This document shows, in pieces, positions 33,001 through 40,344 of a stretch of DNA of 46,330 bases. Position 1 is the first letter of the stretch. Every line of letters starts with the position of its first letter. Origin of the DNA: Neptunicoccus sediminis (GTDB taxonomy: Bacteria > Pseudomonadota > Alphaproteobacteria > Rhodobacterales > Rhodobacteraceae); NCBI RefSeq assembly GCF_001719615.1, contig NZ_MDVX01000015.1:1-46330 (forward strand). The letters are read 5' to 3'. Below the pieces are notes generated by a model. It did not search any database, was not told the origin of the DNA, and saw only the letters and a program-made list of their open reading frames with translations. The position numbers and the translations under genes are program-made.

Positions 33001-33545
33001 CGGCTCAAGATCTCCTCTGATAAACGGTCTGCGGCTAGTTTGAATTCCCGCTGCCGGCCCAATCTCATGGCATCGATGAGGGCAAGATATTCGTACAGAC
33101 GTTCGTCCTCCTGCACAGCAAAAGGGACCGACTTGAAAAGAGGTTCAACTGATTGCCCGAGATCTTTCCCATGGGCATAGGGCCACACACAAAGATGCTC
33201 TCCACCAGAAATCAGGAGGCTGTCCAGCATGGGAGCGGCAAAGCCGGTCGGGAGACCCCGCGTTAAACCGCCCGGCTTGACTGGAAACACAAACTTCAGC
33301 CCGTGACTGATGAAATTGCACAGATCACGTCGGTTCGGCTTTGGCCTGTCAAATTCGCGGTCCTTGATGGCAAGGCCAGAGGCGTAACATCGGTTGATCG
33401 AAGTGCTTACCTCCGACTTGCTGATGCCAAGAGACGCGCCTAATCCCCTCACAGAGTAGACATCCTTGCCCAGTGATTGGCCAAGCTTCTCAGCCTCCTG
33501 AAGGCTCGCCAGTTTGAGCAGGATGACGATGTCCTGGCTTTTCAT
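32997..33545 (-). CDS. small HTH protein paired with the nucleotidyltransferase, possible antitoxin/regulator
   Basis: From ATG 33545 the protein has 182 residues. A GTG at 33587 would add 14, but it lies inside the palindrome that looks like the operator, so the ATG is preferred. The N-terminal 60 residues contain a helix-turn-helix: GLGASLGISKSEVSTSINR is the recognition region, in a MarR/winged-helix-like setting. The remaining 120 residues are not recognised. In AbiE-type pairs an HTH antitoxin (AbiEi) precedes the nucleotidyltransferase (AbiEii) and represses the operon, which matches the gene order and the ATGA overlap here. The resemblance to AbiEi is by layout, not by clear motif identity. 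Confidence 0.6.
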   Translation of the reverse strand: MKSQDIVILLKLASLQEAEKLGQSLGKDVYSVRGLGASLGISKSEVSTSINRCYASGLAIKDREFDRPKPNRRDLCNFISHGLKFVFPVKPGGLTRGLPTGFAAPMLDSLLISGGEHLCVWPYAHGKDLGQSVEPLFKSVPFAVQEDERLYEYLALIDAMRLGRQREFKLAADRLSEEILSR

Positions 33546-33563
33546 TATACACTCGCAATTTGT

Positions 33564-33583
33564 CCTAAGTCCGTGGACTAAGG
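33564..33583. promoter_or_regulatory. palindromic operator-like site upstream of the HTH gene
   Basis: CCTAAGTCC (33564-33572), two bases, GGACTAAGG (33575-33583): eight of nine pairs match. It lies 18 bases before the ATG at 33545 on the minus strand, where a repressor encoded by the HTH gene would be expected to bind. Confidence 0.6.
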
Positions 33584-33587
33584 CCAC

Positions 33588-34187
33588 TTAAGCATGAACA
33601 TACTTTGGAAACAACCCGTTTGAATGCTGGGCCCGAGGGGGCGGTGGATTTGGATACATTTTGCCAAGAACCCTATTCAGACGTACACTGTGGGGGTTCG
33701 CTTAAACCCTGGAGCCGCCAAAATGACGAAGAACACCCCGACAGAGAAGTCAGCACAGGCTGGCCAAGATGGCACCCAGCCAGCGGAGCCCCGACTGGCA
33801 ACAGGGCAGGATTTCTACCGAGCCTTTGCGCATGATGGCCCCCCCGGATGAGATTTCCCTTTTGCCGAGGAAAAAGGTAATCCAAAAGCGCAGATCGTTT
33901 CCAGAGTTCGACACAACCGACTGATCTGCCGGTTAAAATGGAGCACCTCAACGCATGCGGACGGACCCATATCTCAACGGGTATCAAACAGGTCACAATC
34001 TCTGGAAAGAAGAAGACCGAGCTGTAACAAGGCGACGAGGCCAGGCCAGGGAGCATCGGTCATAACGTAACAGCCACATTAGTGACGGCTTGAATTAAGT
34101 CAACGCGTCTTCTGTACCTGTAGCGGTTTAATGGCGCTCCCCTGGTTGACGCTTTCTTTCCTGAATAGCCTATAGAGATTGAGCTCT
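33588..34187. other. 600-bp region between HTH operon and recombinase, with a short open frame
   Basis: Most of this stretch has no supported gene. A 42-codon frame on the plus strand from ATG 33722 to TGA 33851 has GGAG eight bases before the ATG and encodes a Gln/Pro/Ala-rich peptide ending QDFYRAFAHDGPPG; it could be a small gene or a remnant. No match to a known family is recognised. The rest (33852-34187) has scattered stops in all frames. As it lies next to the recombinase gene, it is a reasonable place to look for an attachment site, but no repeat was found. Confidence 0.3.
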
Positions 34188-35606
34188 CTATATCTTCCCG
34201 TTGCAAATAGAACCGTTCATGTGATTGTCTCGATCAGGATAGCGGATTGGGCTTGTAGCTGTAACATTGATTACTTGCTGAGCCCTAGCAGTCGAGAGCC
34301 CGCGTGTGCCGCTTACAAGGCCATAACTTTCCTGTGTTCGGGTGCTCTGATGCCCCAAAGCTTGGGCGATCATTTCCGAATCAAAATGGCCAGCAGTTTT
34401 CATATCCGCGGCGAAGGCATGTCGAAACACGTAAGGGGTTACATTGTGTCTTAAACGTGGAAATGCGGCCTTCCCGATCCGTGTTACCAACTTGCCAAGA
34501 CTTGCCGAAATCCGGCGGTGGCGCTCGGTGGTCGGCAGGTGAGCGCCACTTTCCGAGAGAGACGGGGAGGGCAGGGTGAGGCGCATGCGTGGTTGTTCAG
34601 CTAGATTGAGTGCGTCCATGAGCCATTGGCCTTCGGGGGCGGCACAGTTAAACTTTATGCTCCGAAAGTTTTGGCCCTTTCCGGCTAGCTCCCCGGTCAT
34701 GGGCTGCATGGTTTTTGCACCTGCGATCGTGATTGATAAACATGTGCTACCCTCCGGTCTGCTTTGAAGAAGAAGATCAACGCCGAGCTCTTCCGAAAAT
34801 TCCGCTGGACGACATCCCGTGAGCATCAAAGCAGCAATAAAGGCGCGGCGATGATCATCAATGTAGGAATCCCTTAAGGTGGTCATCCAGAAATGGTTGC
34901 GCCAGTCATAGTCTGGTCTGGCATTCATTTTGCGGCGAGCATGCTGGTTGAGCGCGGTTAATGTGTTTTTGACGGAGCGGTGCCCTTTACGAGATGTTTT
35001 GGGGTCGGCTTGCTTATCAATGAGGCTTTGGTGTTGTGAAAGTTTTGTATGGAAAGGGTCGGGCGGCACCTGAAGGAGAAAATGCACAGCTATCTTAAAT
35101 TGGTGGCGATCTTCTTCGGAAAGAGGCGCGTTCGCGTTTTCGATCTGTGTGCAAACATCAGCTGAATGGAACCGTTCGATGGCTTCGACAAATGCCTTAT
35201 AAGTACCTGTATCCCTCTCTAATTTAGTTAACTTCTCCTTCCAATAGATTGGAGCGAATTGTAATATGTCACGAGACGCAAGCCGAACGAGTGCGGATCG
35301 GTCTGCTTGACGACTGTTACGTGTTGGCCAGTCATTCATCCTTAACCGCTCAAGAAATTTTGCAAAAGGATCGCGCTTATGATGCGCACGGGCGAGAGCT
35401 GCAGCGCGCCTCTCATACTTTTGCCAGGTTCCGCTAATGGCCAGGTCTTCCGGTGAAAAAACGGCACTGGTCTGACAAGCCAGTTCGTAGGCTTTGAAGC
35501 TGTCGCGAACCGTGAGGGGCTGTTCTTCTGGTATGGAAGGAGGGTCCGCACCAAGGAACTTGAAGATGTCCTCCGGTTCACTTTGGCTTATGGGAAATAA
35601 TGTCAT
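34188..35606 (-). CDS. tyrosine recombinase / phage-type integrase
   Basis: From ATG 35606 (AAGGAG nine bases before it) the protein has 472 residues; the frame extends to 35723 but without support. The C-terminal half is the catalytic domain: Arg266 in LTGCRPAEFSEEL, then YVFRHAFAADM with Arg395, His419 in ALGHQSTRT and the nucleophile Tyr428 in TQESYGLV. The usual HxxR box here reads YxxR, so the first histidine is replaced by tyrosine. The N-terminal half would hold the SAM-like core-binding domain. Proteins of this kind integrate genomic islands and plasmids. The gene probably mobilised the small insert; no tRNA or flanking direct repeat was seen that would prove it. Confidence 0.88.
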   Translation of the reverse strand: MTLFPISQSEPEDIFKFLGADPPSIPEEQPLTVRDSFKAYELACQTSAVFSPEDLAISGTWQKYERRAAALARAHHKRDPFAKFLERLRMNDWPTRNSRQADRSALVRLASRDILQFAPIYWKEKLTKLERDTGTYKAFVEAIERFHSADVCTQIENANAPLSEEDRHQFKIAVHFLLQVPPDPFHTKLSQHQSLIDKQADPKTSRKGHRSVKNTLTALNQHARRKMNARPDYDWRNHFWMTTLRDSYIDDHRRAFIAALMLTGCRPAEFSEELGVDLLLQSRPEGSTCLSITIAGAKTMQPMTGELAGKGQNFRSIKFNCAAPEGQWLMDALNLAEQPRMRLTLPSPSLSESGAHLPTTERHRRISASLGKLVTRIGKAAFPRLRHNVTPYVFRHAFAADMKTAGHFDSEMIAQALGHQSTRTQESYGLVSGTRGLSTARAQQVINVTATSPIRYPDRDNHMNGSICNGKI

Positions 35607-35712
35607 TGGAATGAACTCCTTAATAAAATCGAGACTACATTCAGGGCCTATGAGGCATCCGGATGTAGAGCCATTGTTCGAGACGTGGGCAGTAATGTGG
35701 GTGATGGGGGCC

Positions 35713-35747
35713 GTAGTCCTCACCCTCCAAAGGAGGGTGAGGACTAC
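35713..35747. repeat. 16-bp perfect inverted repeat overlapping a stop codon
   Basis: GTAGTCCTCACCCTCC (35713-35728), AAA, GGAGGGTGAGGACTAC (35732-35747). All 16 pairs match around a three-base loop. The TAG stop of the leftward gene at 35744 lies within the stem. On the minus strand no T run follows, so simple factor-independent termination is doubtful. Confidence 0.85.
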
Positions 35748-36217
35748 TCATCGTCGAAGTTTTCTACGTCACGCCGGACTTCAAGAAGACACAGGATGAT
35801 GGGCTCGTCAAAAACGTCAGTAGTGGGCACGAGGGTCACAATTAAACGTGCAACAGAGAGGTCCACATAACCGGAAATTTTCTTCCGCCTCGAAGGGGCA
35901 TCCGTGTACAGTTTCAGATCGAAATCACACCTTTTAAGAAGTGGTTTCAGGCCAGAAATCTGGCATTGATATTGATCCTGTAAATTTCCATTTATGTCTT
36001 TGTGTCGTCTATTGGCGACAGAGACATGTATTTTCTTACAGTACCCGTCCAGTTGGATGACGCCCTGCCAAACGAGGTGTTTCGTATTATCTCTGCGTTG
36101 TAGAACACAAGAGTAATACGGTTTGTCGAGCCCCATCAGACTCATTTTTGCAATCTCGCGAAGAGTGTTGCTACGGGCCTGTTGCCCAAGATTTCTGGAA
36201 TTGTTTTGTGTCGTCAT
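35744..36217 (-). CDS. unrecognised 157-residue protein upstream of the recombinase
   Basis: The ATG near 36217 has AAGGAG six bases upstream (AAGGAGCAACTT), which is why this start is chosen over the in-frame ATG at 36244. The product is basic in the first half and acidic at the end (DVENFDDE), without signal peptide, membrane segment or known motif. It contains a run of alternating strands (VWQGVIQLDGY, KIHVSVANRR, YQCQISGLKPL) that suggests a small beta-rich fold. It lies on the same strand as the recombinase, 137 bases upstream of that start, so both may share a transcript. A role as a recombination accessory is only a guess from position. Confidence 0.5.
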   Translation of the reverse strand: MTTQNNSRNLGQQARSNTLREIAKMSLMGLDKPYYSCVLQRRDNTKHLVWQGVIQLDGYCKKIHVSVANRRHKDINGNLQDQYQCQISGLKPLLKRCDFDLKLYTDAPSRRKKISGYVDLSVARLIVTLVPTTDVFDEPIILCLLEVRRDVENFDDE

Positions 36218-36480
36218 AAGTTGCTCCTTGTTGGTGGAAACCATGTAAGGAGCAAAGGTTAATTTGGATTGAAAACAGGACGCTGAACGTCATTTCGAAA
36301 TGGGGACGGGGTGTGTTGAGGTGGAGTAATCCCCCGTAAACCACTCGGGTTTGGAGCTTAGAGGCGCCCCACCTTATCGGGCCTAGATATCAGACCCTTA
36401 TAGTTCGAACACATCGCATCGGCCCAGTGCGGCATACTCTGCATATTCTATAGTTAGGAAATGGAACGTCTAACGCCGTA
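36218..36480. other. intergenic region at the right end of the accessory insert
   Basis: No gene is supported in these 263 bases. The A+T-richer first part likely contains the promoter of the 157-residue gene. A TTCGAACA-containing stretch near 36403-36420 was checked for a tRNA and does not form one. Confidence 0.35.
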
Positions 36481-37389
36481 TTACTTCGTGTAACCCACCT
36501 TTTTGGCCAGCGGGAAATTGATCCGTTCGGCCATTTTGCGATAGGGGGCGTTTTCGTCGGATTTCCAGCTTTCGGAAGGTCTGATTTCGATATGGGTGGC
36601 CCGCTTTTCCAGCACTTCTTCATTGGCAGGGGGGAAGAGGTGATTGCGTTCCCAAGAGATGTCCGCCTCGGTCTCCGACGTGAAGAAATCGGTGCCCACC
36701 TTCAAGCCGGCCCAGGTCTGGATGTCTTCGATTGTCTGGCGCGGGGTGCTGGCCAGGTCTTCGTAGCGTAGTTGCAGGAAAGGCGCATCGCTGCCCTGTT
36801 GAAAGGCTTCCATCCGGCGCACGCGGTTGCTCCAGTTGCGCGCCCGCTGTTGCAGGGTCTCTTTCTTTTGCACCCGTTTGGCCCAGCTGGCATTCACCGC
36901 ACGGGGATCGCGCAGCAGGTTCAGCGTATAAAGCGAGATTTCGGGGATCAGGCTGAGAGAGAGCGCCACATCGGGGGCTTTGGAACTGTCAATCAGCGCG
37001 GCCCCGCCCGCTTGCCGCGCGGCGGTTGCATAGAGATCGCCAAGCAGGGTCAGATATTCTGCGTTTTCCTGCCGGATCAGATCCCGCACCGCAGCGTCTT
37101 CCCAGCCGCTGTTCTGTGTGGCAAAGGTTTTGAAAGCGGGAGCGCCGGTTTTCAAACGCTCAAAGACATCGGCCCCGTGCCGGTCTGTCATTTCGGTCGC
37201 AAACGGCCCCCAATAGGCGCACTCCTGTATCGGCTGATGGCAGGCACAGGTCTCGTTGCGTTTCAAGGCGAGCGGCAGGTGGCGGATCTGTCCGAGATTG
37301 AAACAGTCGTCGTTCTGGGAGAGCAACTGGGACAGGAAGGTGCTGCCGGAGCGGCCGGCCCCTGCGATATAGACAACTTTGGTAGACAT
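36481..37389 (-). CDS. sulfotransferase family protein (second)
   Basis: The 302-residue cytosolic protein has a PAPS-binding loop at the N-terminus, YIAGAGRSGSTFLSQL (7-22), and a later LLRDPRAVNASWAKR element matching the 3'-phosphate-binding motif. It also contains a small Cys/His-rich patch (ETCACHQPIQEC, about 46-57), not usual for the family core, which could bind metal. It is different in sequence from the sulfotransferase at 15534-16484. It follows the KpsM-type permease by about 40 bases on the same strand, so the pair is likely co-transcribed and the protein may sulfate the capsule exported by this system. The ATG at 37389 follows GAGAGC. Confidence 0.88.
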   Translation of the reverse strand: MSTKVVYIAGAGRSGSTFLSQLLSQNDDCFNLGQIRHLPLALKRNETCACHQPIQECAYWGPFATEMTDRHGADVFERLKTGAPAFKTFATQNSGWEDAAVRDLIRQENAEYLTLLGDLYATAARQAGGAALIDSSKAPDVALSLSLIPEISLYTLNLLRDPRAVNASWAKRVQKKETLQQRARNWSNRVRRMEAFQQGSDAPFLQLRYEDLASTPRQTIEDIQTWAGLKVGTDFFTSETEADISWERNHLFPPANEEVLEKRATHIEIRPSESWKSDENAPYRKMAERINFPLAKKVGYTK

Positions 37390-37428
37390 GACAGCTTGCT
37401 CTCTGGAAAAGGGGTCAGGATTATCGGG

Positions 37429-38238
37429 TTACAGGTTCAACAGATCACGGTGATAGCGGTTCAGCAGCAACAGGCCGAGCGCCAGCGTGATCAGTCCGAA
37501 GCATAGCACATAAGGGACCGAGACATAACTCGCTTCATAGGTGGGATAAAATCCCCGTCGCATCAGACCAGTGATATGGGCCACCGGATTGAACCACAGG
37601 ATGTCGCGGAACTGGGACGGAATATCTTCCATTATGAAGAAGATGCAGGACATAATGAACATGGGCGTGGTGATAATGCTCCAGAGTGTGCCCCACATGG
37701 GAAACCGCGTGATCAGGTAGCAGTTCAGACAGCCCACCCCAAGCCCGAGCAGCGCGGCCAGCGCAAAAGCGGTGATGATGGTGGGCAGATCGAGAATGGT
37801 TTCAATCCGAAACAGCATGATAATCAAAGAGAACAGCAGATAGGACACGGCGATCTGGGTCACAACATTCAACAGGAACCGCGCGATAATCGCATCCGTA
37901 TAGCGCACGCCCGGATAGCGTAGCAGCGGCTTGGAGAAGCTCAGCGCATTGGACAGTTTGCCCGAGAGCTGCATGTAAAGTTGAAAGGGCATCATCGCGC
38001 TGGCGTAAAACAGCCCGAAACTGGTGCCAAGCGAGGGGCTGCGCAGGGCGGCGGAAAACACGAAGGTCATCAGGGTGATCGCGGCCACAGGCTCCATCAC
38101 CGCCCAGAAATACCCCCCCGGCGTGCGCCCGTAGGTGGTCGACATTTCGCGCAGGATCAACGCCAGAATCGTGCGGGGCGTCTTCAGCCGGCGGGGTTTG
38201 AGCGGTGCGGCTGGTGCGGGGATTTCACTGGAGGACAT
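37429..38238 (-). CDS. kpsM: polysaccharide ABC transporter permease (KpsM type)
   Basis: The start at ATG 38238 gives 269 residues, the family's usual length; the frame continues to 38352 without a ribosome binding site. The protein is of the ABC-2 polysaccharide export type: an N-terminal cytoplasmic segment with TILALILREMSTTYGRTPGG, then six membrane segments (for example YFWAVMEPVAAITLMTFVF and the last one near LGLLLLNRYHRDLLNL), plus the LWFNPVAHITGLMRRGFYPTY block before the final segment. It moves lipid-linked capsular polysaccharide across the inner membrane, powered by KpsT, which is encoded on the opposite strand 1.4 kb away. It is divergent from KpsE, with a short shared promoter region at 38239-38352. 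Confidence 0.9.
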   Translation of the reverse strand: MSSSEIPAPAAPLKPRRLKTPRTILALILREMSTTYGRTPGGYFWAVMEPVAAITLMTFVFSAALRSPSLGTSFGLFYASAMMPFQLYMQLSGKLSNALSFSKPLLRYPGVRYTDAIIARFLLNVVTQIAVSYLLFSLIIMLFRIETILDLPTIITAFALAALLGLGVGCLNCYLITRFPMWGTLWSIITTPMFIMSCIFFIMEDIPSQFRDILWFNPVAHITGLMRRGFYPTYEASYVSVPYVLCFGLITLALGLLLLNRYHRDLLNL

Positions 38239-38352
38239 GGCGCGGGGATATATTCCATCAGGGCAGGGCTTGGGGCGGAATTCGTACTTGGGTTTATGGC
38301 CAAGCACAGGTAAACAATCAAACATAAATTTACGCGGGCGCGAGGGCGGCAT

Positions 38353-39657
38353 TTGGAAGATCGGAACAACAGGGATGCAGAGTCTGACGATGCATCACAG
38401 GATGATCAGAACGCAGACGATCAAAACGGGGGCGGGAATAACAAACCCAAGAAACAACGGCGCCAGATCAAGAAACTGAAGCAGGAACTGCGCGAGGTGC
38501 AAAAAGCCCCGCCCACCGTTGTGGTGGCGGATGTTGCACCGCGGGCCAGAATGAAGAAACGCCATTACGGCGTTCTGCTGATCTTTCTGTTTTTCGTGGT
38601 GCTGCCGTCGGCCGGGGTCTTTTGGTATCTCTACGAACGGGCGGCGGATCAATATGCTTCGCGGATCGGCTTTGTGGTGCATACCGAAGACACCAGTGCC
38701 GTGACAGATGTGCTGGGCGGGGCGATCCAACTGGGCAGTGGCGGCTCCAAGGATACGGATATTCTGTATGAATTCATCCGCAGCCAGCAGCTTGTCTCTC
38801 TGGTGGATCAGAAACTGGATTTGCGCAGCCTTTATGCCAAACCGCAGAATGATCCGGTCTTTGCCTTCCAGCAGGATGGCACGATCGAGGATCTGCTGGA
38901 CTACTGGTCCAGAATGGTGCGGGTCTATTATGATGTGGACACCCAGTTGATCGAATTGCGGGTGCAGGCCTTTGATCCGGATGATGCTTATAACATCGCC
39001 CAGGAGATTTTCGCCCAGAGCACCGTACTGGTCAACCGGCTGTCAGCGGTGGCGCGGGAAGACACGCTGCGCTATGCCCGCGAGGAACTGCAAACCGCCG
39101 AAGACCAGCTCAAAGCGGCCCGTCAGGCGCTGACACGGTTCCGCAATGAAACCCAGATCGTCGATCCTTCGGCGGATGTGCAGGGGCAGATGGGGCTGTT
39201 GAATACGCTTCAGGCGCAACTGGCGGCAGCATTGATTGATCAGGACATCCTGCGCGACACCACACGGGACAATGATCCCCGTATGGTGCAGGCCGCCCGC
39301 AAGATCGAGGTGATCCGCAAACGCATTGCCGAAGAACGCCAGACCTTTGGCCTGAGCGGTGACGGTGGCGGCAGTAATTCCGAAGAATTCAACGCGTTGC
39401 TGGCCCAGTTTGAAGCACTGACCGTGGATCGGGAGTTTGCCGAGAAAGCCTGGCTTGCGGCCCGTTCCGCCTATGACGGCGCGGTGATCGAAGCCAACCG
39501 CCAGAGCCGCTATCTTGCGGCTTATGTGGGGCCGACCCGTGCGGAAAAGGCGCAATATCCCGAACGGATCATGCTCTGGGTGATGACGACACTGGTGCTG
39601 TTTTTGGCCTGGTCGATCCTGACCCTGATCGGCTATTCCATCAAAGACCGCAGGTAG
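38353..39657 (+). CDS. capsule export inner-membrane protein (KpsE/CtrB type)
   Basis: The 434-residue protein starts at a TTG (38353) with GAGGG upstream. An Asp/Asn/Gln-rich, then Lys/Gln-rich cytoplasmic tail of about 70 residues precedes the first membrane segment (VLLIFLFFVVLPSAGVFWYLY). The periplasmic domain contains long Glu/Gln/Ala coiled coils (about 230-320), and a second membrane segment ends the protein (WVMTTLVLFLAWSILTLIGYSI). This is the KpsE/CtrB/BexC plan, which bridges the inner-membrane ABC transporter and the outer-membrane KpsD/Wza-like channel. The N-terminal polar tail is longer than in typical KpsE. KpsT follows six bases after the stop. An ATG about 68 codons downstream is possible but would remove only the tail. 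Confidence 0.85.
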   Translation: MEDRNNRDAESDDASQDDQNADDQNGGGNNKPKKQRRQIKKLKQELREVQKAPPTVVVADVAPRARMKKRHYGVLLIFLFFVVLPSAGVFWYLYERAADQYASRIGFVVHTEDTSAVTDVLGGAIQLGSGGSKDTDILYEFIRSQQLVSLVDQKLDLRSLYAKPQNDPVFAFQQDGTIEDLLDYWSRMVRVYYDVDTQLIELRVQAFDPDDAYNIAQEIFAQSTVLVNRLSAVAREDTLRYAREELQTAEDQLKAARQALTRFRNETQIVDPSADVQGQMGLLNTLQAQLAAALIDQDILRDTTRDNDPRMVQAARKIEVIRKRIAEERQTFGLSGDGGGSNSEEFNALLAQFEALTVDREFAEKAWLAARSAYDGAVIEANRQSRYLAAYVGPTRAEKAQYPERIMLWVMTTLVLFLAWSILTLIGYSIKDRR

Positions 39658-39663
39658 GTCCTG

Positions 39664-40335
39664 ATGATCCGTCTGGAGGGGCTGAACAAAACCTTCATCA
39701 TGCGGGGCCGCCGCAAGGTGATTGCAAACGATATGAATATCGTTTTTCCCAAAGGCGTGTCTGTGGCTCTGCTCGGGCGTAACGGGGCGGGGAAATCCTC
39801 GCTACTGGCGATGATCTCGGGGTTTCTTGCCCCTGACAGCGGCAAGATCCATATCGACGGCACGCTCAGCTGGCCGGTGGGCTTTGCTGGCAGTTTCCAC
39901 AAGGATCTGACCGGCGCGCAGAACATCCGCTTCATTGCGCGGGTTTACGGTGTGGATACGGACGGTCTGATTGATTTCGTGCGGGATTTTGCCGAACTCG
40001 GCCCCCATTTCGACCTGCCGGTGCGCACCTATTCCTCGGGGATGAAATCGCGCCTGTCTTTCGGGGTCTCTATGGGGGTGCGGTTTGACACCTATTTGGT
40101 GGATGAAGTCACAGCCGTTGGCGATGCGGATTTCAAAAAGAAAAGCCGCGCGGTGTTTATGGAACGGATGAACGCCAGCGGTTCGATTTTTGTCACTCAC
40201 TCCATGGGGGCGGTGCATAATTTCTGCGAAGCCGTGGCCGTGCTCGAAAAAGGCAAGCTGACCTATTACGATGACGTAGAAGAGGGCATTGCCGCCCATC
40301 AGGAAAACATGGGCGGCGACGAGGATGACGATTAA
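39664..40335 (+). CDS. kpsT: polysaccharide ABC transporter ATP-binding protein (KpsT type)
   Basis: The 223-residue protein has a complete ATPase motif set: Walker A GRNGAGKSS (38-46), signature YSSGMKSRL (123-131), Walker B TYLVDEVTAVGD (143-154, Asp147-Glu148) and the switch histidine in VTHS (177-180). The degenerate GMKSRL signature, short length and YSSGM block are characteristic of capsule export ATPases such as KpsT and Wzt. It powers KpsM. It follows KpsE by six bases, and the M20-type pseudogene starts nine bases after it. The C-terminus is acidic (GGDEDDD). Confidence 0.93.
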   Translation: MIRLEGLNKTFIMRGRRKVIANDMNIVFPKGVSVALLGRNGAGKSSLLAMISGFLAPDSGKIHIDGTLSWPVGFAGSFHKDLTGAQNIRFIARVYGVDTDGLIDFVRDFAELGPHFDLPVRTYSSGMKSRLSFGVSMGVRFDTYLVDEVTAVGDADFKKKSRAVFMERMNASGSIFVTHSMGAVHNFCEAVAVLEKGKLTYYDDVEEGIAAHQENMGGDEDDD

Positions 40336-40344
40336 AGGAAGCCC

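Noticed and set aside
33605-33851. Two overlapping frames of 75-76 residues on the plus strand
   Set aside because: Only the inner ATG at 33722 has a plausible ribosome binding site; the longer versions have no support and the peptide matches nothing recognised.
36390-36480. Possible tRNA as integration target
   Set aside because: A TTCGAACA stretch resembles a T loop, but no cloverleaf with anticodon stem could be formed.
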